Assembly: GCA_963575745.1 (NCBI GenBank)
Contig: CAUYUJ010001336.1
Span: forward strand, 410,426-474,425
Source of the DNA: Prorocentrum cordatum
Lineage: Eukaryota; Sar; Dinophyceae; Prorocentrales; Prorocentraceae
Reading direction: 5' to 3'
Length of the DNA: 64,000 nucleotides
Shown: piece by piece, positions 52,241-61,969 of the stretch
Position numbering within the stretch: position 1 is the first letter of the stretch
How the letters are laid out: each line of letters starts with the position of its first letter
The notes under the pieces: generated by a model
Seen by the model: only the letters and a program-made list of their open reading frames with translations
Database searches by the model: none
What the model was told of the DNA's origin: nothing
Made by a program: the position numbers and the translations under genes

Positions 52241-52930
52241 AACATATACAACCTTTACAGCATACACAGCATACACAACATATGCAACATATACAACATG
52301 TATACCATACACAACAACACGCACCATGTACATCAGACTCGACATATACTACACATACAGCATATGCAACACAACTCATGTACACATCAGATACAACATA
52401 CACAACATAGACAACACATCCAGCATATCCATCATATCCAGCATATACCGCATATACAACATATAAAGCTCATACATCATCCACATCACATACAACATAT
52501 ACACCATATACAACATATACGCCTTATACATCATACACATCATATACGCCATGTACAACACAACCAACATATACAGTATGGACACCACACAACATATGAA
52601 GCACATACACCGTATACGCCATATACATGGCATCCAACATGTCCAACATATGCAACACATACATTCTATACAACACATACAACACCTATGCATCATAGTC
52701 AACACATGCAACATTGACAACACATAGAACGCATACAGCATACATAACATACCCATCATATTCAGCCGACGTGACACATACAACATATACAACACATACA
52801 CCATATTCAACATATACAACATAGATAGCATACGCAACACATGCAACAACTACACCATATGCAACAGATGCGCCCGATGCACCCGATACAACAAACACAA
52901 CCTGTACAACATATTCCCCCATCCGAGCTT
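52241..52930 (+). repeat. ACATATACA-type 9-bp minisatellite
   Basis: Degenerate units such as CATATACAA/CACATACAA across about 690 bp. His/Thr/Tyr frames are repeat translation. A related block is at 53430-53735. Confidence 0.9.
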
Positions 52931-53035
52931 GCCTCTGTAAGGGTCTTAGCGGTTTCGTATGGTTAGGTGAAATACGGCACCGATTTCGGCGGCACGCCCG
53001 GGTGCCTGGGTGCCCGGGTGCGCCCGGGTACCCGG

Positions 53036-53390
53036 TAACCCTATAGCCTTATAACCCTATAACCTTATAGCCCTGTTGCCCTATAGCCCTCTAGCATGAT
53101 AAACCTGTAGCCATATAGCCCTATAGCCCTCTAGCCTTATACCCTTAAAGCCCTATAGCCCTGTAGCCCTATAGCCCTATAACCCTAAGGCCCTATAGCC
53201 CTGAGCCTTCTAGCCCTCTAGCCCTCTAGCCCTATAAGCCTACAGCCCTATAGCCCTTAGAGCCCTATAAAGTTAAAGCCTTGTAGCCCTATAGCTCTAC
53301 ATGCCTATCACCCTACAGCCCTATAGCCCTATGAACCTATAGCCCTCTGGCCCTACAGCTTTCTAGCCCCATAGCCCTATAATATTTAAA
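53036..53390 (+). repeat. GCCCTATA 8-bp repeat array
   Basis: About 40 degenerate units of GCCCTATA (variants GCCCTCTA, ACCTTATA). Superficially telomere-like but not the CCCTAAA repeat known from dinoflagellate telomeres. Confidence 0.9.
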
Positions 53391-53429
53391 CTGTTATGAT
53401 AAACTTGTTTCTCTGGAATCATACGACAT

Positions 53430-53735
53430 TTGCAAAACATGCAACACACATATATATATATGGGATACAACATAAACAACATATACATCAGGTCCAATAC
53501 ATAGGACACATCGTATATACATCACATACAACACATTCACATATGCATAATCAACACACCATAGAAACATATACACCGTATGAAAGCCATACAACACATA
53601 CAACATATACGACACATACACCATATGCAACATATACAACTTTCACTAACTACACGACATATGCATCATATACAACACACGCGCCCTGTACAACACATAC
53701 AGCACATACACCATACACAACATATACAACAGTCC
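53430..53735 (+). repeat. ACATATACA-type minisatellite, second block
   Basis: Same 9-bp unit family as 52241-52930, on the other side of the GCCCTATA array. Confidence 0.85.
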
Positions 53736-54200
53736 TCTCCTCCTTCTCCCTCCTCCTCTTTACTTCTCCTCCTCGCCTTCGTTTTTTGTCCCCTTCCCTT
53801 GTCCTTCTCTTCCGTCCTTCTCCTCCTCCTCCTCACGTCCACAGGCCAGGAGTGGAAAGAGAACAAGGACAAGGATGAGGAGGGAGGAAAGGCACTGGGG
53901 CAACGCATGCGTATTCGAACAGACCATCCTCAGGCAGAAAACATCAAAACACCTTTGGATGTCATTCCGGCTGTTTGTTGGCCCGTCCAGGGTTTGTTCG
54001 ACTGCTTCTTGACACTTTGCCCTTGCTCCTCTCCTCCTTGGCGGAATAGGACGAGGAGGAGGCAGATGAGGAGGAGAAAGAGACGAAGGATGAGAAGAGA
54101 AGAAAGAGGGATGATGAGAGGGAGGATCTTACGGGGGAGAGTGAGAAAGATGAGGACGAGGAAGAGGAAAGCGGAGGAGGAGGATGAATCAGATCTCTTC
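53736..54200 (+). repeat. Pyrimidine tract then purine tract
   Basis: A TCC-rich stretch (53736-53845) is followed by GGA/GAAGA-rich DNA (53860-53890 and 54045-54190). The end of the purine tract (ATCAGATCTCTTCGTCATC) resembles 48925-48945, another repeat-family junction. Confidence 0.7.
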
Positions 54201-54751
54201 GTCATCGTGTCTGCGTCCTCCTCCTCAAAACGACGACACCGTCGTCGCTGCACTGGCTGAGCTCACGGCCCGGGCCGGGTCGCCCCGGTACCTATAGATC
54301 ACGTCGCGGGTCAGGGCCTCTACCTGCAAGCCGCTCTCTGGGGAGAAGGGGGGGGAGAAAAAGGAAGGTTCAAACCTATTCTTTTTCTCCAATCAAGCCT
54401 GCCTAAGAAGTTCTTACTTACGGCTTTTGGACAACCCGTGGGTGCTACAACCCTCCTCGAGATCAGACGCAAGTTGTTTCAGCCTCTCCCCTACCCCCCC
54501 AAAATATGCTCGGCGACGCGTGCAGCGCGGCCCGCGTGGTCCGAGGGAAGATGTCGCCAGCTTCGACGCGGGCGTTGGCATTGGGGGTCCGGGGGCGCCG
54601 CCACGCCGCAGAACATAAACCTTGCGCTTGATTTTTTTTTTGTCGCGGAGGGCTGCAGGCTTGAACTGGCCGGCACTCCTCGGGCTCCCTGGTTTGCCCT
54701 TCTCACTTGCTGTGACGGACCGGTCTTCCTCGGGCTTCCCGGGTAGCAGCG
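54201..54751. other. No supported gene
   Basis: A minus-strand frame (to 54414) has a plausible polar segment (LPGKPEEDRSVTASEKGKPG) and could be an exon remnant, but nothing further supports it. Confidence 0.25.
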
Positions 54752-54962
54752 CCAAGCAACGCAAAAGGGATGTTACGCAATGCAGAGCAGCGCGATGCCA
54801 AGCAATGCCAGTCACTGTGAAGCCATGCCAAGCAATGCCATGAAGTGCAAACCAATGCCACGCCATTCCAAGCAATGACAAGCAACGCCAAGCACTGTAA
54901 GCAATTCCAATCAACGCCAAGCAATGCAATGCCAATCAAACCAATGCAATGCCAGGTGATGC
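54752..54962 (+). repeat. AAGCAATGCC 10-bp minisatellite
   Basis: Degenerate decamer array. On the minus strand it reads as a Trp/His/Ala/Leu low-complexity frame. Confidence 0.9.
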
Positions 54963-55367
54963 CGCTGATGAAGCGCTAGTCGAAAACAAGCTGGTAAGCT
55001 TAGGTATGTGTTACGCTTTAAGCGTTGCCATATCCCAGGCTTTGGCTCATATCGCATGAGCAAGAGTGCAAGACGAAGCATGGGATCTGGAGTAAAGGAT
55101 AGGATGGGCATCGTCAATGGAAAAGGTATTTTCCGATCTCTGATGCAAGTCGTGCGCCTCAGTGAGGCACAGTCATATATTTGGCCGGGCCCGGCTTGAG
55201 CCAGGCACGGCAGCGGTACATGCTCGATTTATACCTCGCCTTTAACCTTCTCCGTTTAAAGTCGGAGGGGGAGGAGACGAGCAGGTACCGCACTTCTACA
55301 TTATGCGGAAAAAACAGTGCTAAGCAGCAGCGGCTGCCTACAAGGAAAGGGCGCGCGAGTAGCCTCG
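54963..55367 (-). other. Downstream region of the copia element, LTR not defined
   Basis: This lies 3' of the RNase H frame, where the polypurine tract and 3' LTR are expected. The upstream LTR is beyond the window, so no pair can be compared. A palindrome GCCGGGCCCGGC-like core lies at about 55183-55194. Confidence 0.35.
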
Positions 55368-56192
55368 CTACCGGCGAGTTTCCTCGCTACTAAAGCGCAC
55401 CTGCCCGCGGGTTTCCCCGCTGGCTCGGGAGGCAGGGCCGTCCTGAGACGACCTGCCCGCCCTATACGGCGTATGTTTCTTCAGCTCGTGCTTGAAGGAT
55501 TGCTGGCCGGCCATTACTTGTAGGAGCAACGCGCGGTCAATACTACCTTTGGTATGACCATCGGCAGTCATATCCCGCGTGTCACACCATTGGACGCTTT
55601 CCACGATTCCGCGTTCCATCATCTGGCGGATCCAGCTGATGTGCCCAAGCAGAGTACATTCTGTGGGCTTCTTCAGATCTTTGCTAGACAAAGACTTGAA
55701 GACAGACTCGGCATCAATAGTCAGAGTGACTTTGATACATAGACCACCCATTTCCAATATGTTCTTTAACTGTGTGGGGGTCAATGGTCCCGAGTGTAGC
55801 TCGTGGAGCGTTACAATGGTCGGGTAGCAGTCTTCCAAGTTGTGGGCTGCTGCCAGTGTTTCCGCAGAGTAGCTCGAACGCACCTGCAGTCGATGAGACT
55901 TGCAGTATGCGTCCACCAGGTGCACGACGGGTTTCCCCGCTTGCGTGTGGCCACGCCTCAGCAGGTTAGCCCCGCGGATACCATAGCCTTTGACTTCGTC
56001 GTCTTCATCTCCGTTGAGACGACGATAGCCAGAATCGCTATGCAGGTCGACTTCTCCTGTTGGGGTCATAGCTTGATACACGATCTTCTTCGGACCTGCC
56101 TGTAGTTTCTGGTAACCGCGTTTAGTCGTCGTACCTGGATGTTTGTCGGTTCCTGGATACGTTGTAGTGAGACAACATAGACCATCAGCCAT
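55368..56192 (-). CDS. RNase H region of the copia polyprotein, shifted frame
   Basis: From about residue 30 this is copia-type RNase H: DLHSDSGYRRL (first Asp), SYSAETLAAAHNLED (Glu), LTIDAESVFKSL (Asp) and QWCDTRDMTADGHTKGS (last Asp). The ATG at 56192 is only the first Met in this frame and overlaps the end of the RT frame (56066-56192). The natural junction is near 56095-56115, where RT residues NAVTRNY lead into LQAGPKKIVYQAM here. The shift is -1 in reading direction. Either an indel disabled this copy or it is recoded; no classic slippery heptamer is seen. The last residues are encoded by three of the 14-nt hairpins (SGETRG, SEETRR). Confidence 0.8.
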   Translation of the reverse strand: MADGLCCLTTTYPGTDKHPGTTTKRGYQKLQAGPKKIVYQAMTPTGEVDLHSDSGYRRLNGDEDDEVKGYGIRGANLLRRGHTQAGKPVVHLVDAYCKSHRLQVRSSYSAETLAAAHNLEDCYPTIVTLHELHSGPLTPTQLKNILEMGGLCIKVTLTIDAESVFKSLSSKDLKKPTECTLLGHISWIRQMMERGIVESVQWCDTRDMTADGHTKGSIDRALLLQVMAGQQSFKHELKKHTPYRAGRSSQDGPASRASGETRGQVRFSSEETRR

Positions 56193-59100
56193 ACCTGCGT
56201 GATCAACGCATAGGCTAGAGCGCCACGAAGACTGACGAACATATCAGAAATCGTCTTTGTCGCTTTGCTCTCAGGATCAGCTCCTGTGAGTTCTGGATGT
56301 GTGATAGGACGAAGCTGTTTGATGTATTCGTCCTGATCAAGAGTGACGCTCCCATCATCGGTCTTGTTGTACCGAACGGCACAGTTTGTGTATGTGTGCT
56401 TGTTCAGTTTGCACTTCCCAAACGTATCTTCAACACACTTGACATACTTGTCAATAGCCTCTTCCTTCCCAGTCATATTGATGTCATCAACGTGCTTGGC
56501 TGTCAAGAGGTTTGGGCTCATCTCGAACTCTTCGTCGTATGAAGTAGGCTGTAGCCCAAAGCTCCTAGTGATGGACCTGAGCTTCAGCGAGAATGCCCTG
56601 GGAGCATCCTTCGTGCCCGTCCCCGGTTTCAGACACCGGAGACAATGCTTTGATTCGTCATATGACTCAAAGCCTGGCAGTGTGCGAAGGACAGCTGCTG
56701 ACCCAGGTGGTAGTGTGAAGCACACCACACGCTCTTTCTCGCCCGTTGCCGCGGCGAGCTCGCCATAGGTCAGTCCCTTCAAGAAAGCCATGTTGATGTC
56801 CAGGGAAGCGATGATCCAAGCTTTGTTGCATGCAGCAGAACTTGCGAGCAGTCTCTGGCTTGACCTCCTTGCCGTGCCAGAGAAGGTTTCGACATCAAAG
56901 GCTTCAAGGTCCATGAAGCCACGGAGTACCAAGCGTAACCTGATCGTCCTTTCCATTTCGCCCTTTTCGTTCTTGACAAACTTCCATTTGTATACGTAGC
57001 GTGACGTCATGATGTTAGACGCCTTGCTTAAGTCAGTCATCTGGAAGCATTTGTTGTCAAGCCAAGTCTTCAATTCTGTGTAGAGGGCTTTGGAAACTTT
57101 GACCGGATTTGCTTGGATGTCGGCCTTCGTGAGTAGATCGTCTTCCTTGACGACCACGGCACGTTTGGAGGCAGCGCTAACGTATACTCGCATAGTTGTG
57201 ACGCTGCTGTCATCCAACAATCGGTGTTGCTGCTCGGACAGGGCGACTTTGGACATGTCTGCAGTGAAGCAGAGCTCGATGTACTTCCCGTGCTCATCAG
57301 AGTCCAGATCATATTTGCTATCCGGATCCGTGGAGCATAAAGGAACGTAGTAAGAAGTGTCCATGTCGTATCCTGGCGGGTGACCCCGCTCCGGCAAGTG
57401 GCCTTGCACATCTTCACAGGTCGTAGAGACTAACACACACTGTGTGTCTGTCATGTATGTGGGAACTGTATGCATGACTTCCTCTGTGTCAGCTTCAAGG
57501 AGTGTTCTGTCATCCATCAGTTCAGCATACCACGACTTCAAGACAAAAGCATCCAGATCTTCTTCTGTTTCCTCTATGATGGTCGGGAGCCGACCATCGT
57601 TATCCGTAGGAGGCTCCTCAGGAGCAGCTGCTGGAGGTGATTCGCTTGGTGGTGGACCATCAGCGAGTTCCTCAAACTTAGTGAGGTCTTGGTCAAATCC
57701 AGCAGACGGCTTCCTGGATTTAAGACACTGGATGATGCGTGAGTGTGTAGATCCTGTGATGTCATAGATGTTCAAGGCAGTGCCATCAGCTTCATAGTAA
57801 TGAAAACCAGGGGTCACATCATTATCATAGTGCACTAGTGTACAGCTGTCTGCATAGGGTGCAGCAGGCAACTTCGTCAGGCTCTTGGCAAGTCGTACAG
57901 CAACAACGTTTTCAATACGAAAGTAGTTGCGTATGAGGTACTGAAGAGCCAAGTGCACCTTAGGCGAAAGTCGGCTCGCAGCAGTCATCTGCAGCCGACC
58001 CTGTTTCGCTGGTAGATATCCGAAAGTCATGGCGGGTTTCCCCGCTGGCAGACCGGCAATAAAGGCCAATACTGTCCGAAGGGCCGTATTGTCCGATCCT
58101 ATCTCGCGGACCATAAGTGCTTCGATGTACAGTGTGTGTCGTGTGTCAGGATACTGTACTCGCACTTCGCGACTGCCGACCTTCACGATGACCTGGCCTC
58201 GGTCAGGTTCGTTGCGGATGACCGGGTATGGACCACTCCATCCACCCCAGTCGTCTTTCGTGGTGGTCGGGCGATGATAGTCCACGAGATCTCCCTCTTT
58301 GTAGTGAAATTCACCCGTAGCAGTAGTCTTCGTACGGAGAGCCCTGTTCGTCTTGGCAACCGCAGTGGCCTGCGTGATTGCCTCCAGACTAACCCTCCTG
58401 ATTGTTTCCTCCCTTGAGTGATCTGATGATTCAGCGGACTGATCATGATCCAAGACAGGGAAATCGGGAAGCATAGCTGGTTGTCTGCCATACAGCGCAT
58501 TGTACGGAGACACTTCATTGTAGAAGGTAAATGCGTTGCTGGCAAACAAGGCTTCATGTAAGAGACGAGTGAAATTGAGAGGAATATTTAATCTATTCAA
58601 TTCTTCTCCCATCACGTGTAAGAGGTGTCGCAGGATGCCGTTCCTAGCTTCGATAGTTGTAGCGTGTTGGCCACGCGCTCGAATACGAAGCTCTGTTCCC
58701 TTAGCCTTAAGGATGGCCTTTGCTGTATCATTATTCAGTGCTCCTTCCCCATCGGAGTATAAGATTTTAGCAGGGCCATGTTGCATCCAAGTCGTATGAT
58801 AGGCATCGAGAACAGTATGCATGGCTTTATCAGGAATCTCTGTGCCAGCTGCCCAGCGAATACAACGGTCGATGATGTGAAAAACAATATGTTCCTGTTT
58901 GTAAAAGAAAAGATCACATTCGACTTCCTCGTTGAAACGTCCTGGCAGTGACACAGAAGGCATCACCGTGTTGCCTGGTTTGTCCCAGGCTCGACATTCT
59001 CTACACGAGTCACAAATGCCTTTGATCAGACTCAAACGGGTTTCACCCAGACCAACCTTGGTTAGAATCATCCGCATTTTTGGCTCCTTGGCATGAAACC

Positions 59101-61765
59101 ATCTCAGGTGGAGTTTGCGGAGTTCTCGCTGCACTACAGCTGGGTCGAAGCTGCGCAGGTTTTGGAGGCTGAGCTGAACGTCGAAGCGAGTCCAATCAGG
59201 GAGCCTTGGCCTTGGCCTCGGCTCTGCTTGAGGCTGCGGCGGTGGTGGAGGATCTCCTCCCTCCATGCGTCCGCGCCTTGCTGCAACTTGTGGCAGTCTA
59301 CGGTGATCGTCAGAGCTGCCAGCGCCACTGTTGCCACCATTAGCCCCGTCGGCTCTGGTGATGTCATGGCTGCTGGCGCCTGCGGTTGGATCGCCCTCAC
59401 CAGGCCGTGGCGGCCTAGGCGCGCGTATGCGCGCTCTCGCGGCCGGCGCCGCTTTTGCGGCTGGCGCCGCTTCTGCGGCTGGAGCCGCTTCCGCGGCTGG
59501 CGCCGCAGGAGCGGCTTGCCCCGCCGGGCGCGGCTGGCCAAAGTTATCTGGCAGCTTCCATTTTTCGGCGAATCTGCATTGGCCAGATATCTTGGTGTGG
59601 TGAGGATTGCTCTTCTGATATTCCTTCTTACAGCTTGGACAGTCCCAGTAATACGGTTCAACATCATACCACCGACACATCTTCGGATCCCTGCTGTGCT
59701 TTGGTGATTGCTTGTAGTTGTTGTCCACACAGCCAGGGCACCCAAGACCGCCAGGTGGTGGTCGCCAGATTTCTCCGTTTGGGTGTCTCCGGATTGTTGG
59801 GTCGTCCAAGTCGTAGCCAGCACTGTTTGTTACGAACGCATAGCTGCGTTCACGATTCGCGAATGGATCGCGACCGTAAGCAAACAGGTCTTTGGCGATT
59901 TGCACCGCATCAACGATCAGTGACTGCATTCTGTAGGTATACTGTGCCGCCCTTGCTAGTTCTTTATTACAAGCATTGGCGTGCACATGATTACCTGGAC
60001 AACGCTTGCCTCTGAAAGGTGCCAACAACTCTTCTTTGTTTGCCATCATCTGTGTTGGCTTGCGGATGTATTGTCCAAATGAATCTTTGAGACCAGTCGT
60101 GCACTGATCAATAATCGTTTGGCAAGTGACCTTGCGTTGTGCCAGTTCCTTCCATGGCTGGATCTCATCCACCCACGTGCCCATTGGTTGTTCCCTGAGA
60201 AAGAAACGTCTTAGGTCGTCTTGTAATAGAGCGACTGTTCCACAGAACGTGATGTGAGGCAGGTCCTCTTTGTGGTGTTTAAGCCACGTATCATGATTGA
60301 CCTGTGCATTGAAATAGGAAGGAAGTCCAGTAGTTCTGCAGCTTGGCTGCAGAATCGTGATCTTGACAAAGCAAGTCTTGAGGTAGTGGAGGACTGCTCT
60401 TTGTACTTCCGAGTTTCCAAGGTCAACCATAGATATCTTGTCAAGGTTCCCGCCTGACGAGAGTCCCCTCTTGAAGGCTAATATGGATATACCACCCTTG
60501 CCCCCACATAATTCAAGCATGTCCACTTGATTGTTTCTGCCGTAGCATAATGACTGGACCATCGAGAAGACATCAGCATGTGAGTCAGCGGGTTGCCCCG
60601 CCGGTAACATCATGAAGATGTCCTCTGATTCGCTGTCCGAGTCCGAGTCGTCAAGAGGAACGTCGTTGAAATATGTGGAGCAGTCAAGTCCTTTGAGGTC
60701 CTCTCCACAGTCGTCGTTACCGTCTTCCACTTTCTTCGGGACTTTCTTCGGTTTGATGCCGGCCTCTTTGTCAGCTTTCTGCTTTTCTTTCTGTTTTATC
60801 CTGGCATCAGTGGGCAACGCAGTTTCCGCGGAGAGATCCGCTGCGGAGGAATCCACTGTTAAGTCAGGAAATGGCGGAATTTCAGGAAGGTTGTTGGTGG
60901 GTCGCGTTTGGCAACGCTCAATCGAAGGGGGAGGAGATCGATCGTCGTCGACGATCGTCACACGCTTTGGGCGTGGCCTTCGCGACTCACCATTGCCATG
61001 AAGAACTGGAGCCGGAGGCTCCCAGTATAGCCGAGTACTGATGTTTGTAACCCCATCAGGTAATGGAGCTACATAATTGTACCCAGTTGGCTGATCCTGG
61101 ATTCTGATATCTTGAACGATCTTATTCGTGTCCAGGTCGGTCGTGACTCTACGAACCACATGGTCCCATTGAGGGCCCTTTTGTGGACATTGGACGTAGT
61201 GTCTGACCTTTTTGTCAACGCGTGTACACACACTGAGGTGTACCGCACTCCGCTCATTCCTGATCGTGTTGGCTTTATCGAGTTGATCAAGGAAGCGTGC
61301 AATAATAATAGCCAAAGTTTTATACCGAAGCTCGGCACGTTGCTGATCTTGGCCATACCAATCCAAATCATGCTCCTTGTGTGAGCCACAAGTACATTTC
61401 CATAAGTTTATCGGTATATGAGGACAAGATGTAGCAACTTGTATATAAGAACCACTGGGATATTTACTGGATCGGTCAAACTTGATACCGAAATGACAGA
61501 GTCTGATTCGTATAATGCTTAGCTTCAAATCTTCGATAACATCTTTGATCGGACCCTGTTTCCAGAAATACCCGGGTGGCCCCAGGATAACTATCTGCAT
61601 TCTCAGAGCACGCGCTTTGATCAGGAGATTTTGTATACGTTGATAATGTGGTCCCGCCCTCTTTCCTGGAGTACGCACGTACCAATCAGAGGGTGTGGCC
61701 ACCCACAACATATTGTAGTCTCCTGCCAACAAATTTCCCAAATACTGTGTTCCAGTTGAAGTCAT
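56066..61765 (-). CDS. pol: Pol of the copia element: methyltransferase-like domain, integrase, RT
   Basis: 1899 codons from the first Met; the frame is open back to the UGA at 61967 and gag is in the same frame. About residues 1-170: unrecognised domain (LLAGDYNMLWVATPSDW; CTCGSH). About 413-540: Rossmann-type segment with MLELCGGKGGIS, LQPSCRTTGLPSYF and FLREQPMG, like cytosine methyltransferase motifs I, IV and VI, but with Pro-Ser-Cys for Pro-Cys. About 676-730: CPGC/CPSC zinc cluster. Integrase: HHCC (about 886-925), then Asp (ECDLFF, ~949), Asp (YSDGEG, ~1003) and Glu (IEARNG, ~1037). An SH3-like segment lies near 1160-1190. RT: about 1560-1840 with SLDINMAFLKG and HVDDINMTG. The Rossmann domain recurs in dinoflagellate copia elements as far as I recall. 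Confidence 0.88.
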   Translation of the reverse strand: MTSTGTQYLGNLLAGDYNMLWVATPSDWYVRTPGKRAGPHYQRIQNLLIKARALRMQIVILGPPGYFWKQGPIKDVIEDLKLSIIRIRLCHFGIKFDRSSKYPSGSYIQVATSCPHIPINLWKCTCGSHKEHDLDWYGQDQQRAELRYKTLAIIIARFLDQLDKANTIRNERSAVHLSVCTRVDKKVRHYVQCPQKGPQWDHVVRRVTTDLDTNKIVQDIRIQDQPTGYNYVAPLPDGVTNISTRLYWEPPAPVLHGNGESRRPRPKRVTIVDDDRSPPPSIERCQTRPTNNLPEIPPFPDLTVDSSAADLSAETALPTDARIKQKEKQKADKEAGIKPKKVPKKVEDGNDDCGEDLKGLDCSTYFNDVPLDDSDSDSESEDIFMMLPAGQPADSHADVFSMVQSLCYGRNNQVDMLELCGGKGGISILAFKRGLSSGGNLDKISMVDLGNSEVQRAVLHYLKTCFVKITILQPSCRTTGLPSYFNAQVNHDTWLKHHKEDLPHITFCGTVALLQDDLRRFFLREQPMGTWVDEIQPWKELAQRKVTCQTIIDQCTTGLKDSFGQYIRKPTQMMANKEELLAPFRGKRCPGNHVHANACNKELARAAQYTYRMQSLIVDAVQIAKDLFAYGRDPFANRERSYAFVTNSAGYDLDDPTIRRHPNGEIWRPPPGGLGCPGCVDNNYKQSPKHSRDPKMCRWYDVEPYYWDCPSCKKEYQKSNPHHTKISGQCRFAEKWKLPDNFGQPRPAGQAAPAAPAAEAAPAAEAAPAAKAAPAARARIRAPRPPRPGEGDPTAGASSHDITRADGANGGNSGAGSSDDHRRLPQVAARRGRMEGGDPPPPPQPQAEPRPRPRLPDWTRFDVQLSLQNLRSFDPAVVQRELRKLHLRWFHAKEPKMRMILTKVGLGETRLSLIKGICDSCRECRAWDKPGNTVMPSVSLPGRFNEEVECDLFFYKQEHIVFHIIDRCIRWAAGTEIPDKAMHTVLDAYHTTWMQHGPAKILYSDGEGALNNDTAKAILKAKGTELRIRARGQHATTIEARNGILRHLLHVMGEELNRLNIPLNFTRLLHEALFASNAFTFYNEVSPYNALYGRQPAMLPDFPVLDHDQSAESSDHSREETIRRVSLEAITQATAVAKTNRALRTKTTATGEFHYKEGDLVDYHRPTTTKDDWGGWSGPYPVIRNEPDRGQVIVKVGSREVRVQYPDTRHTLYIEALMVREIGSDNTALRTVLAFIAGLPAGKPAMTFGYLPAKQGRLQMTAASRLSPKVHLALQYLIRNYFRIENVVAVRLAKSLTKLPAAPYADSCTLVHYDNDVTPGFHYYEADGTALNIYDITGSTHSRIIQCLKSRKPSAGFDQDLTKFEELADGPPPSESPPAAAPEEPPTDNDGRLPTIIEETEEDLDAFVLKSWYAELMDDRTLLEADTEEVMHTVPTYMTDTQCVLVSTTCEDVQGHLPERGHPPGYDMDTSYYVPLCSTDPDSKYDLDSDEHGKYIELCFTADMSKVALSEQQHRLLDDSSVTTMRVYVSAASKRAVVVKEDDLLTKADIQANPVKVSKALYTELKTWLDNKCFQMTDLSKASNIMTSRYVYKWKFVKNEKGEMERTIRLRLVLRGFMDLEAFDVETFSGTARRSSQRLLASSAACNKAWIIASLDINMAFLKGLTYGELAAATGEKERVVCFTLPPGSAAVLRTLPGFESYDESKHCLRCLKPGTGTKDAPRAFSLKLRSITRSFGLQPTSYDEEFEMSPNLLTAKHVDDINMTGKEEAIDKYVKCVEDTFGKCKLNKHTYTNCAVRYNKTDDGSVTLDQDEYIKQLRPITHPELTGADPESKATKTISDMFVSLRGALAYALITQVWLMVYVVSLQRIQEPTNIQVRRLNAVTRNYRQVRRRSCIKL

Positions 61766-61934
61766 TACCTCATTATGGGTAATCCGGTCGCATATATATC
61801 CACGGGTTCGGAGTTCAGCGCAAGCTGTGCGAATATCTTCGATGACGAGACATTTTGAATGATATTTTTCTTCTCGGGCCTCAGCGCGGCCAACGTATGT
61901 CGCGAGGAGGCCGGTATTCGGCTTCTCTTCGCAA

Positions 61935-61969
61935 GCGAGCGCCGCCGGCGCGCCCGCCTGCCCCCGTCA
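61935..61969 (-). promoter_or_regulatory. Candidate stop-codon readthrough signal between gag and pol
   Basis: On the minus strand the gag frame ends at TGA (61969-61967) followed by CGG. Nine bases after the TGA an 8-bp stem GCGGGCGC/GCGCTCGC (one G-U pair, arms 61957-61950 and 61942-61935) closes a 7-nt loop. The frame after the TGA is open and identical to the pol frame. UGA-CGG plus a 3' structure about 8 nt downstream is the known type II readthrough context. Confidence 0.65.

Noticed and set aside
53036-53390. Telomeric repeat
   Set aside because: Unit is 8-bp GCCCTATA, not CCCTAAA, and it is internal and degenerate.
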